Below, piece by piece: positions 17,520 through 26,430 of a stretch of DNA of 64,000 bases (position 1 is its first letter; each line of letters begins with the position of its first letter). The stretch lies in contig CAVYXK010000001.1 of assembly GCA_963772445.1 (NCBI GenBank), forward strand, positions 558,001-622,000, written 5' to 3'. Source of the stretch: CAVYXK01 sp963772445. GTDB lineage: Bacteria; Pseudomonadota; Alphaproteobacteria; Acetobacterales; Acetobacteraceae. The notes beneath the pieces were generated by a model. The model did not search any database and was not told where the DNA came from. It worked only from the letters and a program-made list of their open reading frames with translations. The position numbers were made by a program, and so were the translations under genes.

Positions 17520-19938
17520 TTGCCCCGACGCGGGGCGGTTCAATTCAAGCTCACTGTGGTCGTCCCGCCCGACATCGATGGTCTGCCACCGGCCGAGCTG
17601 AAGCAGCTGGTAGTGAAGCTGCTGGAGGAGAATGCCGAGCAGAGACGCGTGATAGCGGAGCTGCGCGACGAAGTTGCGCGGCTCAAGGGCCTGAAGGGCC
17701 GGCCGCCGATCAAACCGAGCGGTATGGAGAACGCCACCGCGCCGAAACCAGGCGGGAAACGCGCCCGTCGCCGCGGCCGCGGCAAGGCAACGCCACGGGT
17801 CAACGTCGAGGAGCAGATCCTCAAGGCGGAAGTTCCAGCCGGCTCGCGCTTTAAGGGCTACGAAGACTTCCTGGTGCAGGACCTCGAGCTGCGGGTGCGG
17901 GTGATCCGCTATCGCCGCGAGCGCTGGGTCACTCCGGATGGGCGGACGGTGATCGCCCCATTGCCGCCCGGTGTGAGGGGGCACGTCGGGCCGGAGTTGC
18001 GCCGCTTCGTGCTGGCCCAGTACCACCAGGGACAAGTCACGGTACCGCGTTTGCTCGCGCTGCTGCAGGCGATCGGCGTCGGCATCTCGAAGCGACAGCT
18101 TGTGCGACTGTTGATCGACGGGCAGGAGGAGTTCCTGGCGGAAGCGCGCGATGTGCTACGCGCCGGGCTCAAGACGGCGAGCTGGATCACGGTGGATGAC
18201 ACCGGGGCGCGGCATAAAGGCGCCAACGGGGTGTGCACGCAGATCGGCAACGACAACTTCGCCTGGTTCGGCACGACGGGGAGCAAGAGCCGACGGAACT
18301 TTCTCGATCTGCTGCGCGCCGGCCACACCGATTACGTGATCAATGACGCGGCGTTGAGCTACATGCGTGAACGGGCACTGTCCGGGTCTGTCATCGCTCG
18401 CCTGGCGGAGCACCCGGACAAGCAGTTCGCCGACACGGCGGCCTGGCAGGCACATCTCGAGCGACTTGGCATCACCGAGCTGAGGGTGACCCCCGACCCG
18501 GTGCAGATTGCCACTGAGGGCGCGCTGTGGGGCAGCATCCACTCGCATGAATTTCTGCGCGAGGCAGTGGTCGTCAGCGATGATGCCGGCCAGTTCGATG
18601 TTGGTCGGCACGCGCTCTGCCGAGTAGGTGGGGATGTTACCACCCCCACCCCTCACAGACCCGGACGAGCAGGTTTCCCGCATCCGGTTCTTCACGAGAG
18701 AGTTTCGCCAGCGGCCGTGTAGCGATGAACGCTACCTCGCGCCGCCGCCTCGCCAAGTCGGCTATCCGTCGTCCTTGTGTGGACAGGTTTGCGGGGTTCA
18801 GTGTCCCCTCCCGTGTTTCCGGCCAACGGTTCTCTCTCCGTGGCGCCTCCCTTCCCTCCATCGGGTCCCGGTGAGTCCCGGTTCCCCGACTTCACAGGTC
18901 CTATGAAGGCGCTACGACTTCCTGCGCGTGCATTCCCGGTCCCTTATGGATTCGGTTCCGGGCTCCACATGCTCCCCCGTCTTCGTGTTCGCCGAAGCGC
19001 TCCCGGCGCGGCAGGGGGCCGCCTCCGGACCTGGGCTCTTTGGTCAGCCGGTATGCCCCTCTCCGGCAGTTTGCACATGGGCACGCACGGGATCTCTCAG
19101 GTTTCCTGGCGTTCCCTCCCGTACCTCTGCCCGGCTCTCAGACCCCGGCCGGATCGGCAGGACCTCGCCATTTGCAGTCCTGTCGATGCTGCCCCCGGAC
19201 CCAACACGCCGAAGGCTCCAGCACGAACATGATGTCGGGGCTCAACCCCGGGCTTCGGTACCTGCTGCCTACGCTTCACGAGCGGCGTCGCCGTCACCCG
19301 TGCAAGGCTCGCTTCCGGCCGGCGGGCTGCGCCTTTACCGGGAGGGAGTTGAACCCTCTGGACCGCACCGAAAGGTTTCAGGCTACATCCGTCCTCCTTT
19401 CCAGGACTTTCCTGACGCAAGCTGGGTGCATGCCGAGCGGCTGGTGCACAAGCTTGACACCTTCACCGAGCCGCAACGTGTCGCGCAGCGGCGCGTCCGC
19501 TCGCTGATCTGGCGGTTCTACGCCGACCTGAAGGCGTATCGAACCAACCCGACAACGCGTCGCCGCGGCCAGTTGCGCGCCCGCTTCGACCGCATCTTCC
19601 GCCGGCACACTGGGTTCGCCACCCTCGATCGGCTGCTCGCCCGGCTGCACGCCAACAAGGCTGAACTGTTGGCTGTGCTCGATCATCCGGACATCCCGTT
19701 GCACACCAACGGCTCGGAAAACGACATCCGCTGCCAGGTGACGAAGCGAAAGGTCAGCGGCGGCACGCGCAGCGATCTCGGGCGCGACTGTCGCGATGCC
19801 TTTCTCAGCTTGGCCAAAACCTGCGCCAAGTTGGGTGTGGCGTTCTGGGATTACCTCGGCAGCAGGCTTGGCGTCGCCGGACAATCGACCGTGCCGCCGC
19901 TGCCGGAACTCATCCGCTGCCGCGGACAGCCAGCGTAG
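17520..19938 (+). pseudogene. IS66 transposase (TnpC), interrupted by a group II intron
   Basis: The N-terminal part has the leucine-zipper-like coiled coil (LKQLVVKLLEENAEQRRVIA), then a basic Arg/Lys linker, zinc-finger-like segment and the DDE domain (SWITVDDTGARHKG with the first Asp). The frame breaks at 18620 in ...FDVGRHALC and resumes at 19423 with WVHAERLVHKLDTFTEPQRV through NGSENDIRCQVTKRKVSGG (catalytic Glu) to the stop at 19938. The intact sequence is seen in copy 2 (HALCWVHAERLV). Start codon is non-ATG (TTG at 17520 or GTG at 17556). Confidence 0.9.
18619..19420 (-). mobile_element. ORF-less group II intron, antisense to the transposase
   Basis: Comparison with copy 2 shows an 802-base insert in the IS66 transposase. 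On the minus strand it begins TTGCGTCAGGAAAG and ends with a domain V-like hairpin (GAACCGGATGCGGGAAACCT...GTCCGGGTCT at 18657-18690) and a domain VI-like hairpin (GGGGTGGTAACATCCCC) before CTACTCGGC. This is the ribozyme end of a bacterial group II intron. No reverse transcriptase frame is present. Because the intron lies on the strand opposite to the transposase, it cannot be spliced from that mRNA. The final dinucleotide (GC rather than AY) and TTGCG rather than GTGYG start suggest a degenerate copy, or that the boundary is shifted by a base or two. Confidence 0.75.
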
Positions 19939-19969
19939 CCGCCGCTGCCCGCAATTTTGCTCCTCTTAC

Positions 19970-20053
19970 CTCCATTTTACCTAAGTGATTGAAGTTGCTT
20001 GCAAATATTGTAAAGATTTTGACGGCTTCGCCCCAATCGACGCCCCATTTTGG
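19970..20053 (+). other. Continuation of the middle att copy with arm-like repeats
   Basis: After the IS66 target duplication the sequence TTACCTAAGTGATTGAAGTT and GACGGCTTCGCCCCAATCGA CGCCCC matches the sequence downstream of tRNA-Tyr at 8706-8790, with about 75-80% identity. Confidence 0.6.
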
Positions 20054-20112
20054 TCAGGCTGGTGGGCGTCTCGTTCTTGTCGCGTTCTCGTCATCAAGCT
20101 ACCGTGCCCGCC

Positions 20113-20292
20113 ATGCCCGACGATCCCGACCAGCTCCGCCCCGCCGCGCCGGACGAGATAGCCGAGACGCTTCAAGGCTCGTCAGGCCAGCAGAGCCAGG
20201 CGCAGATGGGTTCACTGCCGCGAAGCAGCTACAACGTCAGCCACAGCATGATTTCACGCCTCACGACATCAACCTGCAATCTGGTGTTCTAA
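20113..20292 (+). pseudogene. Truncated att-linked small protein (MPDDPDQLRPAAPDEI family)
   Basis: Starts MPDDPDQLRPAAPDEIAETL, clearly related to the protein at 9500, but after 20 residues the similarity ends at CTTCAAGGCTCG and the frame continues with unrelated sequence to a stop at 20292. A recombination junction is likely at about 20175. Together with the neighbouring arm repeats it shows the second island had the same left-end layout as the first. Confidence 0.6.
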
Positions 20293-21183
20293 TGATCGAT
20301 GATCCCTACGCAGATCGCCGTTGGCTGACTTTTGAGCAAGCGGAAGGAGTGGAACCGTTACCAACTCAGCTTCGGACCAAAGAATTGTCTCAACAGCTAC
20401 GCTCGTGCCTCTGGCTGGTTGTCTATGAAAGCCTGCAGGAGGATACAGCTTCTGGAGCGCATGTGCGTGTAAGGCCTTACCTAAAACCGAGATGGCAAAG
20501 TATACTTTATAATTATCACGTCATTCACGACAAGCTAATGGCGGATGATTTTGTAAATGATGCTGAGAAGATCACAAAACGGCTAAAGACTACCTTCTCC
20601 AAAGGGGATTACGTTCAGGTTCTCGGATTTTTGCAGTTTGTCCTTCGCGAAAGGAATTGCCCCTATAATTTTCCTGAGCAGATCGATTGGGCTTTAAGAG
20701 CCGGGCACGCTGCATACAGTGTTTTGGAAGGGAGAACGATCGTCCCTATAGGCTCTGAGGCCGAGCTAGAAACGCTTCAGCGCGCGTTCGCTGATGTTGC
20801 TACGACCGAATTTCGCGGCGCTCGAAGCCGTCTTCACTCCGCAGGCTCTCACCTCACGGCCGGAGATTATGCATCAAGCGTGCGAGAGAGCATTCATTCT
20901 GTCGAATTCAGTGGCCCGAACGCTGGCGCCTTCGGGTAAGCTAAACGACGCTTTGGCCAAACTCGAAAAAACGACGGGCATACATGGAGCCTTGAAAAAT
21001 GGGTTTGGATCGATTTACGGCTATACAAGCGACGAGAAGGGAGTCCGCCATCCACTCTTAGACGATCCGCAGGCCAATGTTGACGAAGCGGATGCGCTAT
21101 TCATGATCGGAGCATGCGCAGCGTTCGTCTCATACATGATTCACAAAGCCCGCTTAGCTGGTATGCTGAAGGTCAAGAGGTAA
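20292..21183 (+). pseudogene. AbiJ-like (AbiJ-NTD4-type) protein, frameshifted
   Basis: The first frame (MIDDPYADRRWLTFEQAEGV to ...SVRESIHSVE) contains LRSCLWLVVYESLQED and a central helical region; after VE it reads FSGPNAGAFG and stops. The second frame supplies SVARTLAPSGKLNDALAKLE and then LKNGFGSIYGYTSDEKGVRH to a stop at 21183, which is the usual C-terminal domain. Dropping one T from GAATTC near 20910 joins both. From family memory this resembles abortive-infection AbiJ-type or HEPN-like proteins; that assignment is moderate. Base composition is lower in GC than the neighbours, a sign of transfer. An ISL3 element has inserted immediately after the stop. Confidence 0.65.
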
Positions 21184-21193
21184 ATTGGACTTT

Positions 21194-22571
21194 GGGTCTT
21201 CAGGAAATCGAGTGGGCGGTTTTGGGGGATCATAGCGGCGGAAGCATGATGGAGAGGACTTTGAGGCGGAGATATTCCTCGTCCTTCAATCCGTAGGCTC
21301 GTCGCTGGCAGACCCGGACCTTGTTGTTGAGGCCTTCGACGAAGCCGAGTGAGACTTTGTTCTGCGGCTGGCAGTAGGCGGTGATGCCGTGCCAGTGGCG
21401 ATCGATCATGTCGGCGAAACGCTCGTATGGCTTGAGCCGCTGCCATTTGAGGCTGGCCCGCCAGTTGTCGAAGAAGCGCCGCGCCCAGCCCTCCCGCCGG
21501 TAGTCCCAGAGCTGGCCGAACGCTTCCTTCAGCAGATAGGCGGTGTTGAGGCGCTTATTGGCGGCCAACAGTAACGCGAGCGAGCGTTTGCCGCCGAGCG
21601 TGAGATTGTCGCGGTGTGACAGCAGGGTGTACTTCTGCCCCTTGATGAAGCGCCGGTCGCTGCCTCGCAGGCGGGCATATTCGGCCTTGCGTACCCCGTC
21701 GAGCGCCTCGCCGAGGTGGCGCATGATATGGAACTTGTCGAATAGGATCGCCGCCTGCGGCGCCGTCTCCCGCGCCACGTTGCCGAACGGCTTCCACATG
21801 TCCATCACGATGAGCCTGATCTTGCTGGTCTTCTTGGGTCCTAGCCAGGCGTAGAACTGAGCCATGCTGGCCTCTGAGCGGTCGTCTCCGCCGAACCAGA
21901 TCGGCCGCTTGCGAACCAAGTCGCTGACCACGATGCGATAGGTATGGCCCTTGCGGATCGAGATCTCATCAATGCCTATCACCTCGGGTGTCGGTGCGCC
22001 GGCACGCTCGATCTGGGCGCGCATGTACTGCATCTCTAGCGTCTTGACCGTGTCCCAGTCGAGCTTCAGCTCCTTGGCCACGTCGCGCATCGAAGCCTGC
22101 CTGCAGCGACGGCCGACGTAGAACGCAAAGCGCTTGGTGAAGTGCGGGTTGTCTGACAGGAAATCCAGCCGTTCTAGCTTCACGCTGTCGCAAATACCGC
22201 ACGCCACACGCCGCATCTCGAGCTCCAGAACGATGCGAAAGCCGGCGCTCGGAAGATCCCGGACCCACCGCTTCCGCCGGTCGTACCAGCCCGACTGGAC
22301 CCGCCCGCAGCAACCGCAAACGGTTTTTTTGAGCGCCGATCGAGCCTGACGATCCGTACATCCCGATCACCGAATACACCGCGTACCGTCGCTTGCGCAC
22401 GAAACCCCGCGAACGAATACCCATCCGACAGCCGCCGCCGTCGCTTGTCCGATCGTGCCATGCCTCATCATGCCGGAATCCGAGGCAGCACCAAACTCCA
22501 AAAAGCCAGTCTCCATCATGCTTCCGCCGCTATGATCCCTCAAAACCACCCACTCGATTTCCTGAAGACCC
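21194..22571 (-). mobile_element. ISL3-family element, copy 1
   Basis: Long inverted repeats of about 55 bases begin GGGTCTTCAGGAAATCGAGT at 21194 and, reversed, at 22571. The 8-bp target duplication TGGACTTT is exact (21186-21193, 22572-22579). It contains one transposase gene with a frame change. Inserted right behind the AbiJ-like gene. Confidence 0.92.
21230..22461 (-). CDS. ISL3 transposase, needs a -1 frameshift
   Basis: The first frame starts MARSDKRRRRLSDGYSFAGF and runs to RIVRLDRRSKK. At a run of seven A (about 22322-22328) a -1 shift leads into TVCGCCGRVQSGWYDRRKRW, with zinc-finger cysteines, and then to the transposase core: VIGIDEISIRKGHTYRIVVS (first Asp), RLIVMDMWKPF (second Asp), FDKFHIMRHLGEALD, and GFVEGLNNKVRVCQRRAYG (catalytic Glu). 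TCA AAA AAA followed by C is a perfect slippery site (A AAA AAA), so this may be programmed frameshifting or a simple base insertion in a run. Stop at 21230. Confidence 0.75.
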
Positions 22572-22594
22572 TGGACTTTCCATAAACGGTCTCC

Positions 22595-22631
22595 AAAGAA
22601 AAGGCCCCGCAGCCGACGTGGCTGCGGGACC
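22595..22631 (-). terminator. Rho-independent terminator
   Basis: Minus strand: GGTCCCGCAGCC, loop ACGTC, GGCTGCGGGGCC, then TTTTCTTT. Strong stem and T tract, placed 20 bases after the stop of the gene remnant at 22651. Confidence 0.8.
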
Positions 22632-22650
22632 GAGTTGTTGCTGCTACTCG

Positions 22651-22775
22651 TTATTGAGCGACGGCGTGCCCAGCTTTAGCATCCGCCGAGAGGATCGAGC
22701 GTGCCTTGTCAACGGTCACGTTCGGCAGGCTTCCGACGCGCCGATCTGCTGGCAGGTGTGCAGCGTTCCATCGGG
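22651..22775 (-). pseudogene. C-terminal gene remnant before a terminator
   Basis: A minus-strand frame reads WNAAHLPADRRVGSLPNVTV then DKARSILSADAKAGHAVAQ and stops at 22651. No start codon is present in frame; a TAG closes it upstream. The sensible composition and the terminator behind it suggest the tail of a lost gene. Family unknown. Confidence 0.35.
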
Positions 22776-22951
22776 CGCCGAGCTACCTCTTTCACCCAAC
22801 ACCGTTCGCGCGTGACAGGGCGCAGCATAACGGTTAGACATGCGCCAAGAGCCGGGAGGACACATTACCGCCATGCCAGACCCGTTCACGATCCGCATAT
22901 TTGTGCCGGATGGTGATCCGGAGGGCGTCCGGATCATCGATTTAAGCCTCG

Positions 22952-24199
22952 TCAGAAGAATCTGTGGGCGACGTTGGGTTCCGGCAGCTTACCAAGTGCA
23001 TGATACAAGGCGATTTCGGTGACGTGGAAGGTACGGAACCCGTAGGATTTTCGCATGGTCAGTTTGGCCTTGTTGTTCAGACCCTCGACCACACCGCTGG
23101 AGAGCTGCTTCCTGGCGCGGAAGTAGTTCAGGATCAGCGCGCGGTGCGAGCGTAGCGTCCTGGCGATCTTCTTCATCGGCTCGATGCGGGAGCGCATGAC
23201 CTGACCGCACCATTCATCCAGGAACTTGCCGGCCCAACTCGGCGAAGCATAGTCCCAGAACTGCTGGAAGTCCTCCTTCAGCAGATAGGCCCGTACGGTC
23301 CGCAGGTTGTAGCGCAGCAGATCGCGCAGGCGGAAGCGTTGATGCTCGGTCAGGTTGGCCTTGCGCTTGAGCACACACCAGCGGGTCTTCTTCAAGACTG
23401 GCTCATAGCCGTCCCGGGCCAGCCGGCGAGCCTCGGCGGCACGCACCTGGTCCAGCGCGGCATTCATCTTGGCGACAATATGGAAGCGATCGAGGATGTG
23501 GATGGCCTGGCTGCACCGCTCACGAATCACCTTCAGATAAGGCTGCCACATGTCCGAGCACACAAACTCGATCTGCCCAGCCAATGGTTCGCCGATCAGG
23601 GTGAAGAACTGCTCGAAGCTCTCCACCGTCCGTTCGCGACCGATCCATAGCAGGCGCGTGCACTGCTGCTCGATCTGATAGACCAGCGTCAGGTATTTGT
23701 GTCCCCTGGCATACTGGATCTCATCGACGCCGATCGCCACGATCGGCCCCAGTTGCCGGTGCTCGATCCCCCACTGCACGACATACTCGACCGACTGGCA
23801 GACCTTGTCCCAGGTGCTGCGAAACGACCCGGCGGTCTCCTGCCAGGACAGCTTCCTCGCCCAGTGCGCCAGGAACAGCATGTAGGCCTTGGTCAGCTGG
23901 TGCTTGCCGACACCCCAGGGGACCGCTTCGACCCGCACGCCGCAGGCCCGGCAATCGACCCGTCGCATGCAATAGAGGAACACCACCATGCAGCCCCAGA
24001 GGGGCACGAATTCGAACCGGCGCAGGCTCAGGTGATCATAGGCCGGCGCCGGCTTGCGACAGCCCGAGCACACCGGTCTCGAGCCGCGGCGGGGCCGCAC
24101 GCTGATCTCGATGGTTCGGCTTTCGGCGCAATGTCGCGCCTTCTCGTAAACGAACCCAGGAAAGTGCTGGTAGTGGTTCAGCAGGGAGATCAGCCGCAT
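22952..24199 (-). CDS. ISL3 transposase, intact
   Basis: About 415 residues from MRLISLLNHYQHFPGFVYEK. N-terminal zinc finger (PVCSGCRKPAPAYDH, then DCRACGVRVEAVPWG), then the DDE domain: VAIGVDEIQYARGHKYLTLV (first Asp), EFVCSDMWQPYLKVIRE (second Asp), ILDRFHIVAKMN and SGVVEGLNNKAKLTMRKSYG (Glu). No frameshift seen. Its ATG overlaps that of the divergent passenger gene in a CATG. Confidence 0.9.
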   Translation of the reverse strand: MRLISLLNHYQHFPGFVYEKARHCAESRTIEISVRPRRGSRPVCSGCRKPAPAYDHLSLRRFEFVPLWGCMVVFLYCMRRVDCRACGVRVEAVPWGVGKHQLTKAYMLFLAHWARKLSWQETAGSFRSTWDKVCQSVEYVVQWGIEHRQLGPIVAIGVDEIQYARGHKYLTLVYQIEQQCTRLLWIGRERTVESFEQFFTLIGEPLAGQIEFVCSDMWQPYLKVIRERCSQAIHILDRFHIVAKMNAALDQVRAAEARRLARDGYEPVLKKTRWCVLKRKANLTEHQRFRLRDLLRYNLRTVRAYLLKEDFQQFWDYASPSWAGKFLDEWCGQVMRSRIEPMKKIARTLRSHRALILNYFRARKQLSSGVVEGLNNKAKLTMRKSYGFRTFHVTEIALYHALGKLPEPNVAHRFF

Positions 24200-24653
24200 G
24201 GCAGCGGGACCCAAAGGAGTTGCCGGCAGACGTGACAGCGTACCGGCGCAACGGGCTGCTGCCGATCCCTTGCAGACCTGTTGTCCGGACCTCGATCAGT
24301 GGCCTCGCAGCTGGGCGTATGAGGCGCGCGATATTCCGCCTGGCCGGCGGATGGTGGAATGCTTCAAGCCGTTCCTGCGCGACCTGCTGGCCTTGCAGCT
24401 ATCACGCCAAACCTTGCGCCGACACCGCGACAACGTCTGGGCTCTCGGCGGTGAGGTCATCAGCCGATTGCAGATGGACAGCGACCTCCGGAGGCGGCCA
24501 ATCAAGCAGGTCGTCCTCACCCTCATCGGCGACGATGGCGGGCCGCTGCTCTCCCATGGTCAGTCCGACACCGCGCAGCGCTCCTTCGACACGACCTGCC
24601 GCAAGTTGTTCCGCTTCCTGACAGACCCTGAGATCAGCCGCGATGAGGCGTAA
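24198..24653 (+). CDS. Passenger protein of the ISL3 element
   Basis: 151 residues (MAAGPKGVAGRRDSVPAQRA), with FKPFLRDLLALQLSRQTLRR HRDNVWALGGE, a pattern resembling a SAM-like/phage-integrase N-terminal helical domain, and a C-terminal SFDTTCRKLFRFL. It starts inside the same CATG as the transposase and reads the other way. Such an ORF is often found next to ISL3 transposases of this type; role unknown. Confidence 0.65.
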   Translation: MAAGPKGVAGRRDSVPAQRAAADPLQTCCPDLDQWPRSWAYEARDIPPGRRMVECFKPFLRDLLALQLSRQTLRRHRDNVWALGGEVISRLQMDSDLRRRPIKQVVLTLIGDDGGPLLSHGQSDTAQRSFDTTCRKLFRFLTDPEISRDEA

Positions 24654-25704
24654 AGATGCCTGCCGTGGTGGCGGATGATATCTCCGCTTCTGCCGATGTG
24701 GCGGCTGTGGGGTTGTGGGCAACGCGCTTGTGTTGTCCACAAATCCACCAGCCGGCCGGCTGAGTGATAAAACTAGCCCTCGGTATACCCCCGAAGCACC
24801 CACAGTTTCCGCTGACGAGCCCGATTTAATGAATTGGACTGGCAGGGGGATCGTTTTTCCGCGACAAAAATGGCCGGAGGTAAAGAAGACCCGTTCCGAG
24901 TTGGCAGGAACTGGAATCTACATCCTGGTCGGTGCTGGCGATGACACTGGGGCTGATGTTGCCGACGATGCGCGCAAGACCAGCCTGCCGAATATATACA
25001 TTGGACAATCACATGCCGTTGGCCAGCGTATCGACTCGCATGATAAGAATAAAGACTTCTGGGATTGGGGGATTGTTTTCATCTCTACTAGCGGCGGCGG
25101 CCTTAACCGAGCGCACTCTACCTGGATTGAGCACGCTTTGATCCGGCAGGCGAAACAAGCTAATCAATGTAAATTAGATAATGACGTAGGCTCGCAAGAG
25201 CCAATACTCAGTGAAGCGGAGAAGGCTGACACGCAACGTTTCCTCAAAGAGATGCTCCAAATTCTTCCGCTGGTCGGCCTTCGGGTGTTCGAAGTTGGCA
25301 AGGCGGTCGCCACACCCAAAGCGACAGCCCCCGGCCCAGGATCAACGAAGTCGACAAACGCGATCGATACTGTCATCGTTCCTGCAAGGAAGGCGGGTTT
25401 TGACGAGACCTTTCTTGGTGAGGACTGCTGGTATGCTATCCGCATTTCTGGCGGGATGCTGGGCAAGATCAAGTATATAGCCGCTTACCAAGTGGCTCCC
25501 ATTCACGCAATTACGCACTATGCACCGGTTGATCATATCGAGCCTTACGGCAATAGCGGTAAGTATAAACTGATCTTTTCAGAGAAAGCGAAGCCCATTG
25601 GCCCAATCCCGCTCGCCGATATTCCCGGCGTGATCATGATGGGGCCAAAGTATACCTCCTTCGCCAAGCTACAAACAGCGTCTAAGCTTGCTGATCTGTT
25701 CTAA

Positions 25705-26024
25705 CTGCGGCCAGCACGGCGATCCATGTCGGATCTCACGATGGAGGTGCACGCCGCTCTGCCTTGTGGGCAGACTGGTAGGTCTCAGCCTGAAACTTCA
25801 GGGTGGCAAAGACCGCAATCCGTGACTGCCGCGCCGGCCATTGCGGCGGGCGAACTGGCAGCAAGGGTCCGAGCCTGTCGATAACTGTCCGCAGGTATCC
25901 AGTCGTCAATAATTCCTCGTCTGGCCCCGATCCTGCCTTCATGCATTCCGCGCCCGTTGTTGCATGCCCCGCAAGAGGCTCGATGAATTTGTGCTTTCCT
26001 ACCTCGAGAGTGCCGAGTTCTGGG
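25705..26024. other. Gap without a clear gene
   Basis: 320 bases between the GIY-YIG gene and a hypothetical gene. A minus-strand frame here (LGTLEVGKHKFIEPLAGHAT and onward) has plausible composition but no good start or known family and could be a gene fragment. No hairpin or repeat seen. Confidence 0.3.
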
Positions 26025-26408
26025 TTACTTCCTGGCGGCCTGTGACTTTCGCTCGTAGTCGTCAAGCCACTGCTCAGTGAGCCGGTCGAGCTCCTCGAGC
26101 TGGCGTTCGGAGTAGGATTCCGGCGCAAAGCCCTCGAGCCACCCGAGCACGTGAGTTTCGATCAAGTCGCGCGGCACGTCCGGATGCTCGGCATGGATGC
26201 GTTCTGCCGACTGCTCGATCGACAGCCGTTTCCCGTCGTCCCAGACGATCTTGCGCCGTTTGGGGTCGACGTCGGCATTATCCAGTGCGGCGAAGACCAG
26301 ATCGAGCGCGTAGACCGAGCGTTCCCCCTCGGACGAGCCCATCCATTCGAGGAAGGCGTCAGTGAACGGGTTGTTCTCGAAGGGGTGTTTTGCGCGTCGC
26401 TTGCCCAT
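26025..26408 (-). CDS. Hypothetical protein
   Basis: 127 residues, MGKRRAKHPFENNPFTDAFL at the start and an acidic, Trp-containing C-terminal half (WLEGFAPESYSERQLEELDR). No family recognised. Same direction as the DUF6788-like gene 22 bases upstream; the two may form an operon. Confidence 0.5.
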   Translation of the reverse strand: MGKRRAKHPFENNPFTDAFLEWMGSSEGERSVYALDLVFAALDNADVDPKRRKIVWDDGKRLSIEQSAERIHAEHPDVPRDLIETHVLGWLEGFAPESYSERQLEELDRLTEQWLDDYERKSQAARK

Positions 26409-26430
26409 CGGATGAGGATAGCACCGCGGG

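Larger units (their letters stand above)
17480..19969 (+). mobile_element. IS66-family element (ISBst12-like, tnpC only), copy 1
   Basis: Ends are GTAAGAGGGGCAAAATTCCG at 17480 and its complement (GTAAGAGGAGCAAAATTGCG read from the right) ending at 19969. An 8-bp target duplication CTCCATTT (17472-17479 and 19970-19977) is exact, as expected for IS66. It carries only a tnpC-type transposase and is interrupted by an intron-like insert of 802 bases. Nearly identical to copy 2 at 31710-33971. Confidence 0.92.
22946..24821 (-). mobile_element. ISL3-family element, copy 2 (different type)
   Basis: Inverted repeats GCCTCGTCAGAAGAATCTGT (left) and GGCTCGTCAGCGGAAACTGT (right, reversed). Exact 8-bp target duplication CGATTTAA (22938-22945, 24822-24829). 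Carries a full transposase and a divergent passenger gene. Sequence unlike copy 1. Confidence 0.92.
22873..25704 (+). pseudogene. GIY-YIG domain protein interrupted by ISL3 copy 2
   Basis: The N-terminal part (22873-22945) is MPDPFTIRIFVPDGDPEGVR then IIDL, with GGGAGGAC as ribosome binding site. The ISL3 insertion follows. The rest (24830-25704) continues MNWTGRGIVFPRQKWPEVKK, then GIYILVG and NIYIGQSHAVGQRIDSHDKN (the two halves of the GIY-YIG nuclease motif), KDFWDWGIVFIS and WIEHALIRQA. Joining at the target duplication restores one frame of about 315 residues. The restored layout is that of GIY-YIG/DUF4357-like proteins found in islands. The function of that family is not established; a nuclease role is inferred from the fold. 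Low GC compared with flanks. Confidence 0.8.

Noticed and set aside
18777..19507. Overlapping open frames of 90-150 codons in the intron region
   Set aside because: They lie inside the group II intron RNA, have odd composition and no start signals, and are better explained by the ribozyme sequence.
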